Shown piece after piece: positions 33,078 to 43,703 of a stretch of DNA of 64,000 nt. Within the stretch, counting starts at the first letter, position 1, and each line of letters begins with the position of its first letter. Source of the DNA: SZAS-79 sp965279075 (GTDB taxonomy: Bacteria > Pseudomonadota > Gammaproteobacteria > Burkholderiales > SG8-39); the NCBI GenBank assembly GCA_965279075.1, contig CBDIHI010000011.1, positions 62,001 to 126,000 on the forward strand. The letters run 5' to 3'. The notes under the pieces were generated by a model. It saw nothing but the letters and a program-made list of their open reading frames with translations, was not told the DNA's origin and did not search any database. The position numbers and the translations under genes are program-made.

Positions 33078-33311
33078 GGCCTCGCTCCTTGATGCCCGAA
33101 ATGGGAGCAAAAAGTCTACGCCTCTATTGGGTGACCATCAATCGTGCGCTTTCGTGTCATTGAGCTACGCTGCCGATCTCGAAGTTGGCTGGCTTCGTCC
33201 TGTCTACGAATGCGTTGAAGCGCCTGTGATTGGCAGTGCCATGGATAGAGAAGTCGCGCGTGGAGAAAAGGGTGGTTTGAATTTCCTATCCGCCGTACGC
33301 AGGTGAACATA

Positions 33312-34904
33312 TCAGGAAGCAGTGCTCTTGCTGCGCCGTGCCTTGCTGATGATTTCCGCGCGCACGTCGGTGATGGCCAGCGCCTTCGAGGCGCGCGGGC
33401 CGTCGCAATGCTCGGTGCGCGGGCAGTCGGAACTGCGCGGGCAGATGATGCGCGCGGGCCGCAGCAGCGCGTCCTCCACCCACGCGATGTTGAGCACCTT
33501 GGCTGCGCCCTTGATCGCCTCGACGGCGTGCTTCGGGATCTTCCCCTCGCCGTGGTGGCTGAGGCACTCGCCGGTGATCGCCGCGACGATCGCTTCGGCA
33601 TCCACACCGTGCGAGCGCAGCGCGGGCAGCAGGTCGATCCCCACCGACAGCACGTGCGGGTTGCCCGCCATGTCCCCGGTGCGCCGGGAGTGGCAGCAAT
33701 AGAGGAGCGACTGGTCGCCGTCCCTCAGCACCGAGATCTGCGAGCCACGGTCCGGGCCCTTGCTTTCGTTCAGCATGCGGAACACGGCCCAGTTCGGGCA
33801 GGGGTCGGGCACCTGCGCCATGTTGCCCCAGGGCAGCGGGATGCCGTTGCCGCGGTACACCGCGCGCAGGATTCCCGGCGGATACGCATCAAAGAAATGC
33901 CAGTACGGGTAGGGCGAGACCTTGGTCATGCGCCGCATCACCACCGCCGGCGTGAGTTCGATCTTCTCTCCTGCCTCGATGCGGTACGACTCGCGCGTGA
34001 GGAACCGGCGGAACGGCACTTTCGGGCACAGCAGGGCGCCGGCGAAGAAGCTGCACTCGAAGTCGCGCCATGCGTGGAGCACGTCGTGGGCGCTCATGCC
34101 GGCCGCGGTGTGGGCGCCCCCCTCGGGGCTGCCGCCCATCTCGCCGCCCGTGGCGTGCACCGACTTCAGGCCGTCGCCTTCGTGCAGCACCTTGTGGCCG
34201 AGGTGTGCGGCGAGGTCGAACTTGAGGCGCGCCGGGTCCTTCTGAAGTTCGCGGTTCACGTAGACGGTGCCGGGTGCTTCGTAGAAGGAGCGCACCATGC
34301 TGTGCAACTCGCGGTCGTTGTCGCGCGCGAGCACGGGTTTCCTGTCGAACCAGCGGACAGTCAGGCCGTGGTGCTTGCACAGGGCCATCAGGTCGTCGAC
34401 GCCGAGGGGAAAGCGCCGTCCGCCCACGCTCTCGGCCGCGCGCTCGAGGTCGGGAAAGTCGTTCCTCGACATCTCCTGGTGCGAGCGGATCAGCAGGTGC
34501 GCGAACTGCCGCCCCGTGGTGCCCGTCTGCGCGAGCAGTTCGGGAATCGCGGCCTGCAGCAGGTCCTTGGAGAACAGGAACGCGGGTTCGAGCGGCACGC
34601 CCGCCGCACCGCCCGCTCGCTGGGCCACTTCCGGGGAGTCGATCTCGGGGTTGCCGTCGAGGAACCAGTGCGGGTCGCGCTGGAAGAGCGAGGAGAGCAA
34701 CGCCAGCACGTCCTCCGAAGGCGTGCGCTTGCCGCTCTCGATCATGCTCAGGTACGACACCGAGGGCGCCGCCTGCGAATCCAACTGGGTGCAGCGCGCG
34801 GAGAGTTCCTCGAGCGTGAGGCCGTTGCGTTTCCTCAGGGCGCGTAGCTTGGTGCCGAGGAAGTGGCTCTTGCGGGTGTGCTGGGGGCGGACGGTGACGG
34901 CCAT
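33312..34904 (-). CDS. XRE/IrrE-like metabolic regulator (ScfR/DUF3612 type)
   Basis: A 530-residue transcription factor. An XRE helix-turn-helix lies at ~20-75 (LGTKLRALRKRNGLTLEELS…VSYLSMIESGKRTPS). An ImmA/IrrE-like middle follows (FDLAAHLGHKVLHEGDG, where the usual HExxH is replaced), and then a C-terminal domain with a Cys-rich end (ICPRSSDCPRTEHC). The layout matches short-chain-fatty-acyl regulators and the DUF3612 group that respond to acyl-CoA or C2 metabolism. ATG 34904 is the start. It is divergent from the reductase-like gene, the usual position of a local regulator. A 25-base copy of its 3' end lies 2 kb away (31379). Confidence 0.75.
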   Translation of the reverse strand: MAVTVRPQHTRKSHFLGTKLRALRKRNGLTLEELSARCTQLDSQAAPSVSYLSMIESGKRTPSEDVLALLSSLFQRDPHWFLDGNPEIDSPEVAQRAGGAAGVPLEPAFLFSKDLLQAAIPELLAQTGTTGRQFAHLLIRSHQEMSRNDFPDLERAAESVGGRRFPLGVDDLMALCKHHGLTVRWFDRKPVLARDNDRELHSMVRSFYEAPGTVYVNRELQKDPARLKFDLAAHLGHKVLHEGDGLKSVHATGGEMGGSPEGGAHTAAGMSAHDVLHAWRDFECSFFAGALLCPKVPFRRFLTRESYRIEAGEKIELTPAVVMRRMTKVSPYPYWHFFDAYPPGILRAVYRGNGIPLPWGNMAQVPDPCPNWAVFRMLNESKGPDRGSQISVLRDGDQSLLYCCHSRRTGDMAGNPHVLSVGIDLLPALRSHGVDAEAIVAAITGECLSHHGEGKIPKHAVEAIKGAAKVLNIAWVEDALLRPARIICPRSSDCPRTEHCDGPRASKALAITDVRAEIISKARRSKSTAS

Positions 34905-35041
34905 GGAAGCGGTTAGTGAAACGGCGTGTGAAATTAACAGTGTGAAATTTCTTCGGTAAAATTTACAGGTTCCGGGCGCTATGATGCTACGCAACACGGC
35001 CCGTTGTACAGGCCGCCACCAGTAAATTCGGGGGATCCGCC

Positions 35042-36139
35042 ATGCACCGCAACGTACTCATCCTCGGGGCCTCCTACGGGTCGCTGCTCGCCACCAAGCT
35101 GCTGATGGCCGGCCACCGGGTCACGCTGGTGTGCACGGGTCCGACCGCGAACATGATCAACCGGGAAGGGACGCGGGTGCGCTTCCCGATCAAGGGCTGG
35201 AAGTCCCTGCTCGAGATCTCCTCCAACGAGCTGCCCGGCAGGCTGTCCGCGTGTACCCCGGACGAAGTCGACGCCGCCGACTACGACCTGGTGGTGCTCG
35301 GCATGCAGGAAGCCCAGTACGGGGCGTCCGGCGTGCGCGAACTGATGAGCCGCATCGCCCGCGCGAAGAAGCCCTGCCTCGCGATCATGAACATGCCGCC
35401 GCTGCCTTTCCTGCAACGGATCCCCAGCCTCGCGACGGATGCGCTGAAGGCCTGCTACGCGGACGCCGACGTCTGGGACGCCTTCGACCCGGCGCTGGTG
35501 ACTCTGGCCAGCCCCGACCCGCAGGCCTTCCGCCCCGTGGACGAGCCGAAGAACGTGCTGCAGGTGGGCCTGCCGACCAACTTCAAGGCGGCGCGCTTCG
35601 CTTCCGATGAACACACCGCGCTGCTGCGCGAACTCGAGGCCGACATCGAGGGCGTGCGCTACCACGCCGGCGGCGACCCGATCGAGATCCCGGTGAAGCT
35701 GAAGGTACACGAGTCGATCTTCGTGCCGCTCGCCAAGTGGCCGATGCTGGTCGCCGGCAACTACCGCTGCATCCGCCCGGACGGCATGATCCCGATCCGC
35801 GAGGCCGTGCACGGCGACGTGGACGCTTCGCGCCGGGTGTACGAATGGGTGTCGGCGCTCTGCATCGGCCTCGGCGCCGAGGCCGGCGACCTCGTTCCCT
35901 TCGACAAGTACGCCGCCGCCGCTGCCGGGCTGGGCAAGCCGTCTTCCGCCGCGCGGGCCCTGTTCGGCGGCGCCGAGCACATCGAGCGGGTCGACAGCCT
36001 CGTGCGCCTGATCGCCGGCCAGAAAGGCCAGCAGTCCGCGGTGCTAGACGAGATCGTGTCTCTGGTCGATGCGCGGCTGGGGATCAACCGGGCGCGGCGC
36101 AACGCCGAGGCTTCAGTCCGGGAGCTCGCGGCCGCCTAG
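35042..36139 (+). CDS. Ketopantoate-reductase-like NAD(P)-binding protein
   Basis: A 365-residue protein with an N-terminal Rossmann fold resembling 2-dehydropantoate 2-reductase (PF02558): VLILGASYGSLLATKLLMAG, then strand VTLVCTG. The standard GxGxxG reads GASYGS. The C-terminal part is helical. I recognise the domain but not the substrate. It is divergent from the ScfR-like regulator with 137 bp between, so co-regulation is likely. The stop is followed within a few bases by an inverted-repeat element. Confidence 0.65.
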   Translation: MHRNVLILGASYGSLLATKLLMAGHRVTLVCTGPTANMINREGTRVRFPIKGWKSLLEISSNELPGRLSACTPDEVDAADYDLVVLGMQEAQYGASGVRELMSRIARAKKPCLAIMNMPPLPFLQRIPSLATDALKACYADADVWDAFDPALVTLASPDPQAFRPVDEPKNVLQVGLPTNFKAARFASDEHTALLRELEADIEGVRYHAGGDPIEIPVKLKVHESIFVPLAKWPMLVAGNYRCIRPDGMIPIREAVHGDVDASRRVYEWVSALCIGLGAEAGDLVPFDKYAAAAAGLGKPSSAARALFGGAEHIERVDSLVRLIAGQKGQQSAVLDEIVSLVDARLGINRARRNAEASVRELAAA

Positions 36140-36145
36140 GGAAAT

Positions 36146-36325
36146 CGGGGTCAGAGTCGATTTATTTGGTCGCTCCAAAATGAGCTCAATGGCAGCAATT
36201 CGCCCGGAAACCCAGTCCTGGCGCGGACCTTCCGTGAAAAGTGTCAGTTTTGAGTTCTTCGGAACAACCCCGAGCATCGGGGAAACTATTTTGACCGTCG
36301 GGCCGGAAAGTCGACTCTGACCCCG
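36146..36325. repeat. 180-bp inverted-repeat element (REP/MITE-like)
   Basis: CGGGGTCAGAGTCGA (36146-36160) and its exact reverse complement TCGACTCTGACCCCG (36311-36325) flank 150 bases without a gene. Outside the arms, AAA and TTT also pair after one mismatch. The GGGGTCAGAGTCGA arm is a sequence type often seen at RAYT/REP-like elements in betaproteobacteria. No transposase is inside, so it is non-autonomous. It separates the reductase-like gene from the ABC_sub_bind gene. Confidence 0.7.
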
Positions 36326-36338
36326 GTTTTTCGCCGTC

Positions 36339-37325
36339 TCACTCGATTATGCGGTCCGCCCTCAGCAGGATGGCCTGCGGGATCGCGAGACCGATCCTGC
36401 GTGCCGTGGACAGGTTCACCACCAGCTCCAGGCGCGTCGCCTGCTCTACAGGCAGGTCGGCGGGCTTGTCGCCCATTAGGATGCGTTCGACGAAGTGCGC
36501 CCCGCGACGGAACATCTCCGGGATGTCCGGCGCGTAAGACAGCAGGCCGCCCGCCTCGGCAACCCCGCTCCAGCCGGCGATCGACGGCCACTTGCGCTCC
36601 AGCGCAAATGCGGCAATTTCGTGGCGGCTGCGGGCGACGATGTTGCCCTCGAAAGTGACATACAGCATTTCTGCGCGCCCGGTAGCCGCTTTCCGGAGCG
36701 CCGCGCTCAGGCCGGCGTCGTCGGAGAAAGGCAACTGCAGTGCGTTAAGGCCCAGCTTCCGGGCGGCGACGGTGGCGGCCGCTTTCTCGAGCGTCGCGTT
36801 GCCGTTGCGCGCGTCGTGAAGCAGGGCGACCGTGCGGCCGCGGGGCGAGACCTCCTTCAGCATCTGCATCCGCTTGGCCGCAAGGTCGCTGGAAATGAAG
36901 CTCGATCCCGTGATATTGCCGCCGGGGCGCGCCAGCGACTTCACCAGTTTCATCCCCACGGGGTCGCCCACGGCGAGCATGACCACCGGGATGGTCGGCG
37001 TTGCGCGCTGCAGTGCCTGCAGCACGATGCCTCCCGAACCCACGATGACGTCCGGGCGCTTCGCCACCAGGTCGCGTGTGATGTCTTCGAGGAACTCCAC
37101 CGAGCCTTCGGCGGACGCATACAGGATCTCGACGTTCCGGCCCGGCACGAACCCGACGGCCGCCAGGCCTTCGAGGAACGCCCGGCGTTCCACCGAGGGG
37201 GGATCGGTGAAAGGGAGCAGTGTGAGGAACCCGATTCTGCGCACGCGGGCCGGTTGCGCGCTCGCAAGGCCGGCGCCGAGCACGGCGAGCGCGACTGGAA
37301 TGTGGAGGAAGCGGCGTCGGTTCAC
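36339..37325 (-). CDS. ABC_sub_bind-family periplasmic binding protein
   Basis: A 328-residue orphan solute receptor, second of its kind in this window. Signal peptide MNRRRFLHIPVALAVLGAGL with a twin-Arg start (possibly Tat). RPGGNITGSS and the C-terminal LSTARRIGLAIPQAILLRAD match the family. The start is GTG 37325. It has no permease or ATPase partner, but GlpK starts upstream on the same strand, 42 bp before it. The ligand is unknown. Confidence 0.85.
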   Translation of the reverse strand: MNRRRFLHIPVALAVLGAGLASAQPARVRRIGFLTLLPFTDPPSVERRAFLEGLAAVGFVPGRNVEILYASAEGSVEFLEDITRDLVAKRPDVIVGSGGIVLQALQRATPTIPVVMLAVGDPVGMKLVKSLARPGGNITGSSFISSDLAAKRMQMLKEVSPRGRTVALLHDARNGNATLEKAAATVAARKLGLNALQLPFSDDAGLSAALRKAATGRAEMLYVTFEGNIVARSRHEIAAFALERKWPSIAGWSGVAEAGGLLSYAPDIPEMFRRGAHFVERILMGDKPADLPVEQATRLELVVNLSTARRIGLAIPQAILLRADRIIE

Positions 37326-37367
37326 GGGGTGGCTGCTCCTGTGGGTGATGCATCCACGGGCTATCTT

Positions 37368-38885
<1,518 letters not shown>

Positions 38886-38957
38886 GTTTTGCGACAGTAG
38901 GTTGGGATTCTAGCAGTGGTAAAATTCTTCGCATTGCAGCATTCGCGGTCTTTCCCC

Positions 38958-39521
38958 ATGCCCCTCCCCATCCAGGACGTCGAGCGCGAACTCACCCACA
39001 CCCGGCGTGTGCGCTTCGAAGGCTACAGGCGCGCCGACGGCCTGTGGGACATCGAGGGCCACTTGACCGATGTCAAGAATCACGACTTTACTTTGCAAAC
39101 GGGGGTGCGCCGCGCAGGCCTGCCGGTGCATGATATGTGGGTGCGGTTGACGATCGACACCCAGCTCAATGTCGTGGCCGCGGTTGCGGTGTCCGATGCG
39201 GTGCCCTATCCGGGCGCATGCGAGACGATCGCACCGCAGTATGCAAAGCTGGTCGGGCTGAACCTGATGCACGGGTTCAGGAAGAAGGTGAAGGAATTGC
39301 TCGGAGACGTGCGCGGATGCACGCACCTCACCGAGATGCTCGGGTCCTTCCCCACCGCGGCGATCCAGACTTTTGCAGGCGAACGGCGGGCCCAGGCCGA
39401 CGACGGCAGGAAGCCTTTCCAGGTCGACCAGTGCCACGCGCTGGAATCGGGCTCGGAGACGGTGCGCACGATGTACCCGAAGTGGTATCGAAGCAGGACG
39501 CCTGAAAACGCGCAGGGTTAG
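38958..39521 (+). CDS. DUF2889 domain protein
   Basis: A 187-residue cytosolic protein of the DUF2889 family, whose function is unknown. Typical features are an N-terminal RVRFEGYRRADGLWDIEGHL, the middle DMWVRLTIDTQ, and the GCTHLTEML and QCHAL motifs; the conserved Cys and His residues may bind metal. I start it at ATG 38958 rather than 38916. It lies 32 bp upstream of sucC on the same strand, so it may be co-transcribed. Confidence 0.8.
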   Translation: MPLPIQDVERELTHTRRVRFEGYRRADGLWDIEGHLTDVKNHDFTLQTGVRRAGLPVHDMWVRLTIDTQLNVVAAVAVSDAVPYPGACETIAPQYAKLVGLNLMHGFRKKVKELLGDVRGCTHLTEMLGSFPTAAIQTFAGERRAQADDGRKPFQVDQCHALESGSETVRTMYPKWYRSRTPENAQG

Positions 39522-39553
39522 ATCGCAGGTACAGACACAGGGATGACGAGAAC

Positions 39554-40723
39554 ATGAAGATCCACGAGTACCAGGGCAAGGAACTGTTCCGCAAGTACGG
39601 CGTGGTCACGCCGCGCGGTGTTCCCTGCTTTTCCGTAGACGAGGCAGTCGAGGCGGCGAAGACGCTCGGCGGCAAGGTCTGGGTCGTCAAGGCCCAGATC
39701 CACGCGGGCGGCCGCGGCAAGGGCGGCGGCGTCAAGGTTGCGAAATCGCTCGACGAAGTGCGCGCGAAGGCCACCGAGATCCTCGGCATGCAGCTGGTCA
39801 CGCACCAGACCGGGCCGCACGGTCAGAAGGTACGCAGGTTGCTGGTCGAGGAAGGCGCGGACATCAAGCAGGAACTCTACGTCGGCATGGTCGTGGACCG
39901 CGGCACGCAGCGCGTGGCGCTGATGGCCAGTTCCGAGGGCGGCATGGACATCGAGGAGGTGGCCGCGCACACGCCCGAGAAGATCCACAAGGTGTTCATC
40001 GACCCGGTGGCCGGCCTCACGGATGCGCAGGCGTCCGACATGGCGAAGAAGATCGGCGTGGCCGATGCCCTCGTGCCGCAGGCGAGGGACCTCCTCAAGG
40101 GGCTCTACAAGTGCTTCTGGGACACCGACGCGTCGCTGGCCGAGGTCAACCCGCTGATCACCACCGGCGACGGCAAGGTGATCGCGCTCGACGCGAAGCT
40201 GAACTTCGACGACAGCGCGATGTTTCGCCATCCGGACATCGTCGCGATGCGGGACCTGGACGAGGAAGACCCGGCCGAGGTCGAGGCCTCCAAGTACGAC
40301 CTCAACTACATCCAGCTCGACGGCAATATCGGGTGCCTGGTGAACGGCGCAGGCCTCGCGATGGGCACCATGGACATCATCAAGGTCTACGGCGGCAGTC
40401 CCGCCAATTTCCTTGACGTAGGCGGCGGTGCGACGACGGAGAAAGTCACCGAGGCTTTCAAGATCATGCTGAAGACGCCCGGCCTCAAGGCGATCCTCGT
40501 CAACATCTTCGGCGGCATCATGAAATGCGACGTGATCGCGGCGGCCTGCGTGGAGGCTGCGCGGCAGGTGAAGCTGTCGGTACCGCTGGTCTGCCGGCTC
40601 GAGGGCACCAACGTCGAGCTGGGCAAGAAGATCCTGGCCGACTCCGGCCTGCCGATCATTTCCGCCAACAACATGTCCGACGCCGCGCAGAAAGTCGTGG
40701 CCGCCGCAGCGGGGAAAAAATGA
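39554..40723 (+). CDS. sucC: Succinyl-CoA synthetase beta subunit
   Basis: A 389-residue subunit of the TCA-cycle enzyme that makes ATP or GTP from succinyl-CoA. ATP-grasp features are visible: KIHEYQGKELFRKYG, the AQIHAGGRGKGGGVK nucleotide loop, EVNPLI, and LVNIFGGIMKCD at the alpha-subunit interface. Length equals the family norm. Its stop overlaps the sucD start by 4 bases (ATGA), the standard coupling. Confidence 0.96.
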   Translation: MKIHEYQGKELFRKYGVVTPRGVPCFSVDEAVEAAKTLGGKVWVVKAQIHAGGRGKGGGVKVAKSLDEVRAKATEILGMQLVTHQTGPHGQKVRRLLVEEGADIKQELYVGMVVDRGTQRVALMASSEGGMDIEEVAAHTPEKIHKVFIDPVAGLTDAQASDMAKKIGVADALVPQARDLLKGLYKCFWDTDASLAEVNPLITTGDGKVIALDAKLNFDDSAMFRHPDIVAMRDLDEEDPAEVEASKYDLNYIQLDGNIGCLVNGAGLAMGTMDIIKVYGGSPANFLDVGGGATTEKVTEAFKIMLKTPGLKAILVNIFGGIMKCDVIAAACVEAARQVKLSVPLVCRLEGTNVELGKKILADSGLPIISANNMSDAAQKVVAAAAGKK

Positions 40724-41601
40724 GCATCCTGATCGACAAGAACACCCGCGTGATGACGCAGGGCATAACGGGCAAGACCGGCCAGTTCCACACGCGCATG
40801 AGCCGGGCCTACGCCAATGGCCCCACTTGCTATGTTGCGGGCGTCAATCCGAAGAAGGCAGGCGAGGACTTCGAGGGCATCCCGATCTTTGCGACCGCGA
40901 AGGAAGCGAAGGAAAAAACCGGCGCCAACGTCTCGGTGATCTACGTGCCGCCGCCCTTCGCGGCTGCGGCGATCGACGAGGCGGTGGAAGCGGGCCTCGA
41001 CCTGGTGATCTGCATCACCGAAGGCATCCCGGTGCGCGACATGGTGCAGACCAAGTACAAGATGATCGGCAAGAAGACGATCCTGATCGGGCCGAACTGT
41101 CCCGGGCTCATTACGCCAGACGAGATCAAGATCGGCATCATGCCGGGCCATATCCACAAGAAAGGCCCGATCGGCGTGGTGTCGCGCTCGGGTACGCTGA
41201 CCTACGAAGCGGTGGGCCAGTTGATGGAACTGGGCCTGGGACAGTCCTCGTGCGTCGGCATCGGCGGCGACCCGGTCAACGGCCTCAAGCACATCGACGT
41301 CATGAAGATGTTCAACGACGACCCTGCCACCGAGGCGGTGATCATGGTCGGCGAGATCGGCGGCTCGGACGAGGAAGACTGCGCCCGCTGGATCAAGGCG
41401 AACATGAAAAAGCCGGTGGTCGGCTTCATCGCCGGCCTCACGGCGCCGCCCGGCAAGCGCATGGGCCACGCCGGCGCGATCATTTCCGGCGGCAAGGGCA
41501 CGGCACAGGAAAAGCTCGCAGTGATGGAGGAGTGCGGCATCAAGGTGACGCGCAACCCCGGCGAGATGGGCAAGACGCTGCAGTCAGTGCTGAAGAAATA
41601 G
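40720..41601 (+). CDS. sucD: Succinyl-CoA synthetase alpha subunit
   Basis: A 293-residue CoA-binding subunit that carries the phosphorylated His. The N-terminal CoA domain has QGITGKTGQFH; GPNCPGLITP and the catalytic His in AGLTAPPGKRMGHAGAI are intact. The start codon at 40720 overlaps the sucC stop. The next gene begins 10 bp after its stop but is not functionally linked. Confidence 0.96.
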   Translation: MSILIDKNTRVMTQGITGKTGQFHTRMSRAYANGPTCYVAGVNPKKAGEDFEGIPIFATAKEAKEKTGANVSVIYVPPPFAAAAIDEAVEAGLDLVICITEGIPVRDMVQTKYKMIGKKTILIGPNCPGLITPDEIKIGIMPGHIHKKGPIGVVSRSGTLTYEAVGQLMELGLGQSSCVGIGGDPVNGLKHIDVMKMFNDDPATEAVIMVGEIGGSDEEDCARWIKANMKKPVVGFIAGLTAPPGKRMGHAGAIISGGKGTAQEKLAVMEECGIKVTRNPGEMGKTLQSVLKK

Positions 41602-41611
41602 GCGGTAGGGT

Positions 41612-43693
41612 TTGGACTCCAGTACAACGGTTGCCGCCGGCGCGGCAGGGGTTCCCGCATCTGCGGCCGTGGGGCGCCTGGCCATCCTGCCCTACGCGGC
41701 GACGATCTTCCTGTCGTCGTTCCTGCTGTTCCTCGTGCAACCCATCATCGCCAAGCAGATCCTGCCGTGGTTCGGCGGGTCGGCCGCGGTGTGGACCACC
41801 TGCCTCGTGTTCTTCCAGGCGGTGCTGCTGGCGGGCTACGGGTACGCGGACCTGACCACCCGGCTCGGGCCGCGCCGGCAGGCCATGCTGCACGTGGGCC
41901 TGCTCGTCGTGTCGCTTGCCTGCGTGCCGATCCTCGCCTCTTCGGGCTGGAAGCCGCAGGGCAACGAAGAGCCGGTGGGGCGGATCCTGCTGCTGCTGCT
42001 GGTCACCATCGGCCTGCCCTATTTCCTGCTGTCCACCACGACCCCGCTGCTGCAGGCCTGGTACTGGCAGCGTTTCAGGACCGCGGTGCCGTACCGGCTT
42101 TTTGCGCTGTCGAACTTCGCCTCGCTGCTCGCGTTGATCGGGTTCCCGGTGCTGTTCGAGCCCTACTTCACGCTGCCGCAGCTCGGGTGGGGATGGTCGG
42201 GGCTGTACGCAGTGTTGATCCTGCTGTGCGGGACGACGGCATGGCGCTCGATGCAGGCGATCGTTGCGCTGCCCGCTGCGGCCGAAGGCGCGGCCAAGGC
42301 CGCCGCGCCGCTGTCCGGCGCGGTGCAGTTCGCCTGGATGGGCCTCGCGGCGCTCGCTTCGGTGATGCTGCTTGCGGTCAGCAACCACGTGACGCAAAAC
42401 ATCTCCAGCGTGCCTTTCATGTGGGTATTGCCGCTGGCGCTGTACCTCTCCACGTTCATCCTCGCATTCGACCATCCGCGCTGGTACCTGCGCACGCCGT
42501 TGCTCGTGCTGCTTGGCGTGCTCACGCCTTGGATGGCCTACGAGATCTCGTCGCTGCGACTGTCAGTGGCGGTGCCTCTGTACTTCACCGGGATGTTCGT
42601 CGCCTGCATGGTGTGCCATGGAGAACTCGCCCGCCTGAAGCCCGATCCCGTGTACCTGACCCGCTTCTACCTGATGATCTCGGTGGGCGGAGCGGTCGGA
42701 GCGGTGCTCGTGGCGATTGCCGCGCCGCTGCTGTTGCATGGCTACTTCGAGCTTGGCGTGGCGCTGGTGCTGCTGGCCCTGCTGCTGCCTTATCGCCTGC
42801 GCGGCCTTGCGCGCGTGGCCGGCCTCGCGGTGGCTGCGCTTACGCTGGGACTCGTGGTGCGCGGCGCGGTCGACTACACCACCGACATGCGGGTCATGGA
42901 GCGCGATTTCTACGGCGTCGTGCGTACGCGCGATCGCCCGGAACCCGTACCCTACCGCGCGATGTACCACGGCGCGATCATGCACGGCGGGCAACTGCTG
43001 GGCGAGGCGAACCGCAACGTCCCTGCGGATTACTTCGGGCCGACCTCGGGCTATGGCAGGGTGTTCGCCACGCTGCGCGAGTTGGGGCCGAAGCGGACGC
43101 GCGATATCGGCGTGATCGGGCTTGGCGCCGGCGTGATCGCTTCGTACGGCCGTCCCGGCGACACGCTGGTGTTCTACGAGATCAGCCCGCGCGTGGTGGA
43201 CATCGCGAAGCGCGAGTTCACTTTCCTCAAGGACACCGCGGCGAAGACATCCCTGGTGATGGGGGACGGGCGGTTGTCGCTCGAGCGGGAAGCCGTCAAA
43301 GGCTACGACGTGCTGGGCATCGACGCCTTCTCCGGCGACTCGATCCCGATGCACCTGATCACGCGCGAGGCGATGGCGCTCTACGCCAGGCACATCAAGC
43401 CAGACGGCGTGATCGTGTTCCAGGCGACCAACCGCTACGTCGATTTGCCGCCCGTCATCAAGCGCCTGGCCACTGAGCTGGGGTTCGAGGCGGTGCTCGT
43501 CTCGGATTCCCCGGAAGAGGACCCGGGCGGGCCGGGCTACTGGCGGTCCTCCACCGACCAGGTCCTGGTCACGCGCAACAAGGAGCTGCTCGCCTCGAAA
43601 CACCTGCGCGAGGTAGCCGTGCCGATCGAAGACCGCGCGGACCTGCCGACCTTCACCGACGCCCACCACAACCTGCTCAGGATCCTCAAGTAG
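41612..43693 (+). CDS. Fused MFS-type/spermidine synthase-like protein
   Basis: A 693-residue membrane protein. The first ~430 residues have about eleven hydrophobic helices of MFS-like character. The cytosolic C-terminal third carries a Rossmann domain like polyamine aminopropyltransferases (IGVIGLGAGVIASYG, then YEISPRVVDIA, and the acidic DVLGIDAFSGDSIPMHL that replaces the catalytic loop). Such fusions are widespread and mostly uncharacterised. The start is likely TTG 41612, since no closer ATG fits. It precedes the cNMP-domain gene by 10 bp. Confidence 0.75.
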   Translation: MDSSTTVAAGAAGVPASAAVGRLAILPYAATIFLSSFLLFLVQPIIAKQILPWFGGSAAVWTTCLVFFQAVLLAGYGYADLTTRLGPRRQAMLHVGLLVVSLACVPILASSGWKPQGNEEPVGRILLLLLVTIGLPYFLLSTTTPLLQAWYWQRFRTAVPYRLFALSNFASLLALIGFPVLFEPYFTLPQLGWGWSGLYAVLILLCGTTAWRSMQAIVALPAAAEGAAKAAAPLSGAVQFAWMGLAALASVMLLAVSNHVTQNISSVPFMWVLPLALYLSTFILAFDHPRWYLRTPLLVLLGVLTPWMAYEISSLRLSVAVPLYFTGMFVACMVCHGELARLKPDPVYLTRFYLMISVGGAVGAVLVAIAAPLLLHGYFELGVALVLLALLLPYRLRGLARVAGLAVAALTLGLVVRGAVDYTTDMRVMERDFYGVVRTRDRPEPVPYRAMYHGAIMHGGQLLGEANRNVPADYFGPTSGYGRVFATLRELGPKRTRDIGVIGLGAGVIASYGRPGDTLVFYEISPRVVDIAKREFTFLKDTAAKTSLVMGDGRLSLEREAVKGYDVLGIDAFSGDSIPMHLITREAMALYARHIKPDGVIVFQATNRYVDLPPVIKRLATELGFEAVLVSDSPEEDPGGPGYWRSSTDQVLVTRNKELLASKHLREVAVPIEDRADLPTFTDAHHNLLRILK

Positions 43694-43703
43694 GCCCGCC
43701 GTG

